Assembly: GCA_000697335.1 (NCBI GenBank)
Contig: JNEM01013862.1
Location: 1-11,318, forward strand
From: Conidiobolus incongruus B7586
Taxonomy: Eukaryota; Entomophthoromycota; Entomophthoromycetes; Entomophthorales; Conidiobolaceae
Direction of reading: 5' to 3'
Length of the DNA: 11,318 nt
Shown: positions 8,922 to 11,318 of the stretch, in pieces
How positions within the stretch are numbered: position 1 is the first letter of the stretch
Layout: each line of letters starts with the position of its first letter
The notes under the pieces: model-generated
The model's input: only the letters and a program-made list of their open reading frames with translations
Told to the model about the DNA's origin: nothing
The model's database searches: none
Made by a program: the position numbers and the translations under genes

Positions 8922-8923
8922 TA

Positions 8924-9839
8924 TATTTATATATATATTATTTTTTTAAATTAATATTTTTAATTTAAAATTAAAGAATGAAAATATTTTAATTAGGTAA
9001 TAATTATCTAAAATCATATATTTAAATTTTAAATAAATTTAATTATAAAATATCAAAAACAAATTTCAAGTATAATTTATATAATAATAAATTTAAATTT
9101 ATTATCTATTGTTTAATTAGCTATTTTAAAACTCGATAGGTTGTTATTTTATATCTATTTCATTTTATTTTATTAATATTTATTAATATTTATTTTTTAA
9201 TTTAAAAAATATCATATTATAAAAGTTTTTTTTTTGCTAAAAAATTATATAACTAATTTATATAGATTATTTGAGTATATATTATTTAAAGTCATTAGTT
9301 TTTAAATTAATATATATATTTCCATATAAATTAATTAATTATATATTATTTGATTAATTGATATTTTCTAAAATAATTCATTAAATAAATATCATTTCTT
9401 TATCTAGTAGACATAATATCTCTTTTTATGATTTATTTTAATTTTGTAATTTAATAATTATTTCTAAAAACAATATTTTATTAAAATTATAATATATAAA
9501 TTATATATTATATGAATCCTGATATATTAATAACCTATTATTTACTAAAGCTTAATTAAACTTTATATTTATTTTTATATTATATTTCAAAATTATATAT
9601 AATATTATATCTATATTAAATTTTTCTTTATAATATATTGATATGGTTATTATTGAATTTTCACTATATATTATCAAATTTACACTTAAACTCATTAATT
9701 AATATATTATAAATATAATATAATTCATAAATAAAACTAATTGAAATTTAAAATAATTTTATTTCAAAAATGCTTATTAACAAATTATTAAATAAAAATA
9801 TTTAAAATAGATTGTTATATTATGTAAATTTTAAATTAT
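8924..9839. other. AT-rich spacer, no gene
   Basis: About 900 bases between the Tc1-like element and mariner copy B contain no coding frame, RNA gene or terminal repeat that I can recognise. Composition is near the window minimum. It may be older RIP-altered repeat DNA now beyond recognition; nothing in it aligned by eye with the mariner or Tc1 copies. Confidence 0.5.
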
Positions 9840-9841
9840 TA

Positions 9842-9871
9842 CATTATAATTGAAATAATGGGAATTTTTTA
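9842..9871 (+). repeat. Terminal inverted repeat, mariner copy B, left
   Basis: CATTATAATTGAAATAATGG begins the element just after the flanking TA. It pairs with the right end at 24 of 30 positions without gaps, the best matched block being AAATAAT, then GG(A/T) and AAT. Confidence 0.8.
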
Positions 9872-9928
9872 TAATTGAAAAAATAAACATATTAATATAT
9901 AAAAAGTAAAAATAAGTATATAAAAAAA

Positions 9929-10830
9929 TTAATAATTTCCTTTATTTCTAATAGCTTTTTGCTATATTTTTGTTAAAGATCTAATACCTAAAAATTAGTT
10001 CTTTTTATTAAGGACTGAAATTTGATGTTTTACAAACTAATTAAATTTTCCTGCAGAAGTTTGCTTTCCTATAAGCTGGTTTTTTAATTGCCCAAAACAA
10101 TTATAATCACATGGGTTATAATCTAGGGAATATACTAAATATGATAGTTTTTTCAACTTATTCTCAATTAGAAAGTTTTTTATTACTTTAGATTTATGTA
10201 TTTGGTAATTATTATCTTAAATAATAGATCTTTTTAAATTATATACATAATAATATTTAGAAATAGTGTTATATAAAAAAAATATAAAGTTTACTATTAA
10301 ATGATTTTCCTTTAATAATTAAATAAAAATTGCATATGACATTATAATCTATTGCTACAATTAACATTCATCTATTAATAAAGTGCTTATTAAAAGGAAT
10401 TTATGGAATGGGTTGATTTAGCTTAATCTAACTTCTTGATTTATGATTTAGGAAAGGATTATTTAAATGAATATAAGATTCATCAATTGCAATAATTTGT
10501 TGTAAAAGCTTTGGTTTCTAGCTATACCTTAGTAAGTTTTGTTTAGCAATAGCTACTCTACCTTTTTTTAAGCTTTAGTTAAATTATAAGGTACTTATTT
10601 TATATTTTTATTAAATTATTTTAATTTAAACCCTAATATATATAAATTACTTATATAACTAATATTGAAATATCTGGATAATTCTTGAGCTGAAATAAAA
10701 GAGTGCTTTTCAATATAATTTTTTACTTTATTAACAATTAGAAAAGTGATATTTGAAATTAATCTTCTAGATTTTGGCAGGTTTTGAGTAGTTTCTGTCT
10801 TAGCTTTAAATTAATTTTCCTATCAATAAA
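9929..10830 (-). pseudogene. Mariner-like (DD34D-type) transposase remnant, copy B
   Basis: Reading the minus strand, a DNA-binding region comes first (about 10800-10621). It contains Pro-Lys-Ser-Arg-Arg-Leu-Ile-Ser and then Phe-Ile-Ser-Ala-Gln-Glu-Leu-Ser-Arg-Tyr-Phe, typical of the helix-turn-helix of mariner transposases. The catalytic part follows: Ile-Ala-Ile-Asp-Glu-Ser-Tyr-Ile (catalytic Asp 10482-10484, kept), Asp-Asn (10214-10216), and Asp-Tyr-Asn-Pro-Cys-Asp-Tyr-Asn-Cys-Phe-Gly-Gln-Leu-Lys (last catalytic Asp 10106-10108). The C-terminal block ends Ala-Ile-Arg-Asn-Lys-Gly-Asn-Tyr (stop 9929-9931). All three Asp are present. Between the second and third, copy B has 35 residues where copy D has 34, apparently from a small local insertion. 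The DNA-binding and catalytic blocks lie in different frames, so no full-length protein is made. Confidence 0.82.
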
Positions 10831-11112
10831 TTATATATTTAGATAATATTTCATTACTAAAAGCTAGTTGAAAATTTTAAATGATTTTAGAAGATTTGTG
10901 GTTAAGTTTTACTAATACTAAAATAAAAGACTTTTGATGGTAATTTTTTAGTTTAAGTATAATTAAATTAAACAACAAATTTTAAAAAATTAATTTTTTA
11001 ATTAAAAAATTATTTTAAATAAATATATATATTTCAAAAATATTTATATTCCTATTTGTTCTGTATATATTTTTTTATCTGAAACTAATAATATGTTTGA
11101 AAAATTAGAAAT

Positions 11113-11142
11113 TAAAATATTCCTATTATTTTCATTCTATTG
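11113..11142 (-). repeat. Terminal inverted repeat, mariner copy B, right
   Basis: Read on the minus strand this end begins CAATAGAATGAAAATAATAG, pairing with the left end at 24 of 30 positions. The adjacent TA (11143-11144) completes the target duplication. This is the transposase 5' side. Confidence 0.8.
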
Positions 11143-11144
11143 TA

Positions 11145-11318
11145 ATATATATATTTTTATAAATTTTTTAATGAATTTTTATTTTAAATCAATTTATGTT
11201 AAATAATATAAAAGAATTATATATTTGATTTTATAATATTTTAAATTATATTTAAATAACATTTAATTAATAAAATAAAATTAAAATTATATCTATAATT
11301 AGTTATAAACTTAACAAT
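11145..11318. other. AT-rich spacer at window end
   Basis: Nearly pure A/T sequence beyond copy B, with no gene or repeat that I can recognise. Confidence 0.5.

Larger units (their letters stand above)
9842..11142 (-). mobile_element. Mariner-like DNA transposon, copy B (best preserved)
   Basis: This 1301-bp element, a typical mariner length, is flanked by TA at 9840-9841 and 11143-11144. Its ends are inverted repeats matching at 24 of the first 30 bases. The transposase lies on the minus strand and its motifs are far easier to read than in copies A, C and D. It keeps CpA words (for example CATCAATTGC near 10481) that the other copies have lost, so it is probably the most recent insertion or the one least affected by RIP. 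It is still inactive, with stops and frame changes in the transposase. Confidence 0.88.

Noticed and set aside
1-11318. Mitochondrial or plastid origin because of the very high A/T content
   Set aside because: No organellar gene, rRNA or tRNA is visible, and Tc1 and mariner DNA transposons with RIP-like damage point to nuclear heterochromatin.

Overview
The window looks like repeat-rich, extremely AT-rich nuclear DNA from a filamentous ascomycete fungus. Background rows are close to 10% G+C. Two DNA-transposon families are present, and their damage is of one kind: C:G to T:A change, with stops at former Gln and Trp codons. This is the classic footprint of repeat-induced point mutation (RIP), which acts on CpA/TpG and is known from Pezizomycotina. 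No conserved housekeeping gene is present, so the genus cannot be named.

Layout: 1-1340 is AT-rich spacer with a less AT-rich patch near 660-860. From 1341 to 5079 lie three degraded mariner-like transposons of one family: copy A on the minus strand, then copies C and D on the plus strand, abutting head to tail. After about 740 bases of AT-rich spacer with a hairpin (5618-5672), base composition rises sharply. By hand count 119 of 300 bases are G or C in 5881-6180. This island, about 5820-6870, holds the only plausible protein gene: a small, signal-peptide-bearing, threonine-rich protein on the minus strand (5947-6210). It also holds an open frame without a start codon (6467-6736). A Tc1-like element of about 1.57 kb with IR/DR ends follows (7354-8921). 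Its transposase frame can be read end to end without a frameshift but carries 21 internal stops. After more AT-rich spacer comes mariner copy B (minus, 9842-11142), the best preserved copy, 1301 bp long and flanked by TA on both sides.

Interpretation: this is a transposon graveyard inactivated by RIP, with a small gene island inside it. The same arrangement houses small secreted protein genes in the AT-isochores of several plant-associated fungi. No gene cluster or pathway is visible. The four mariner copies, the Tc1 IR/DR architecture and the secreted-protein island were found by reading the sequence against itself; no database was searched.
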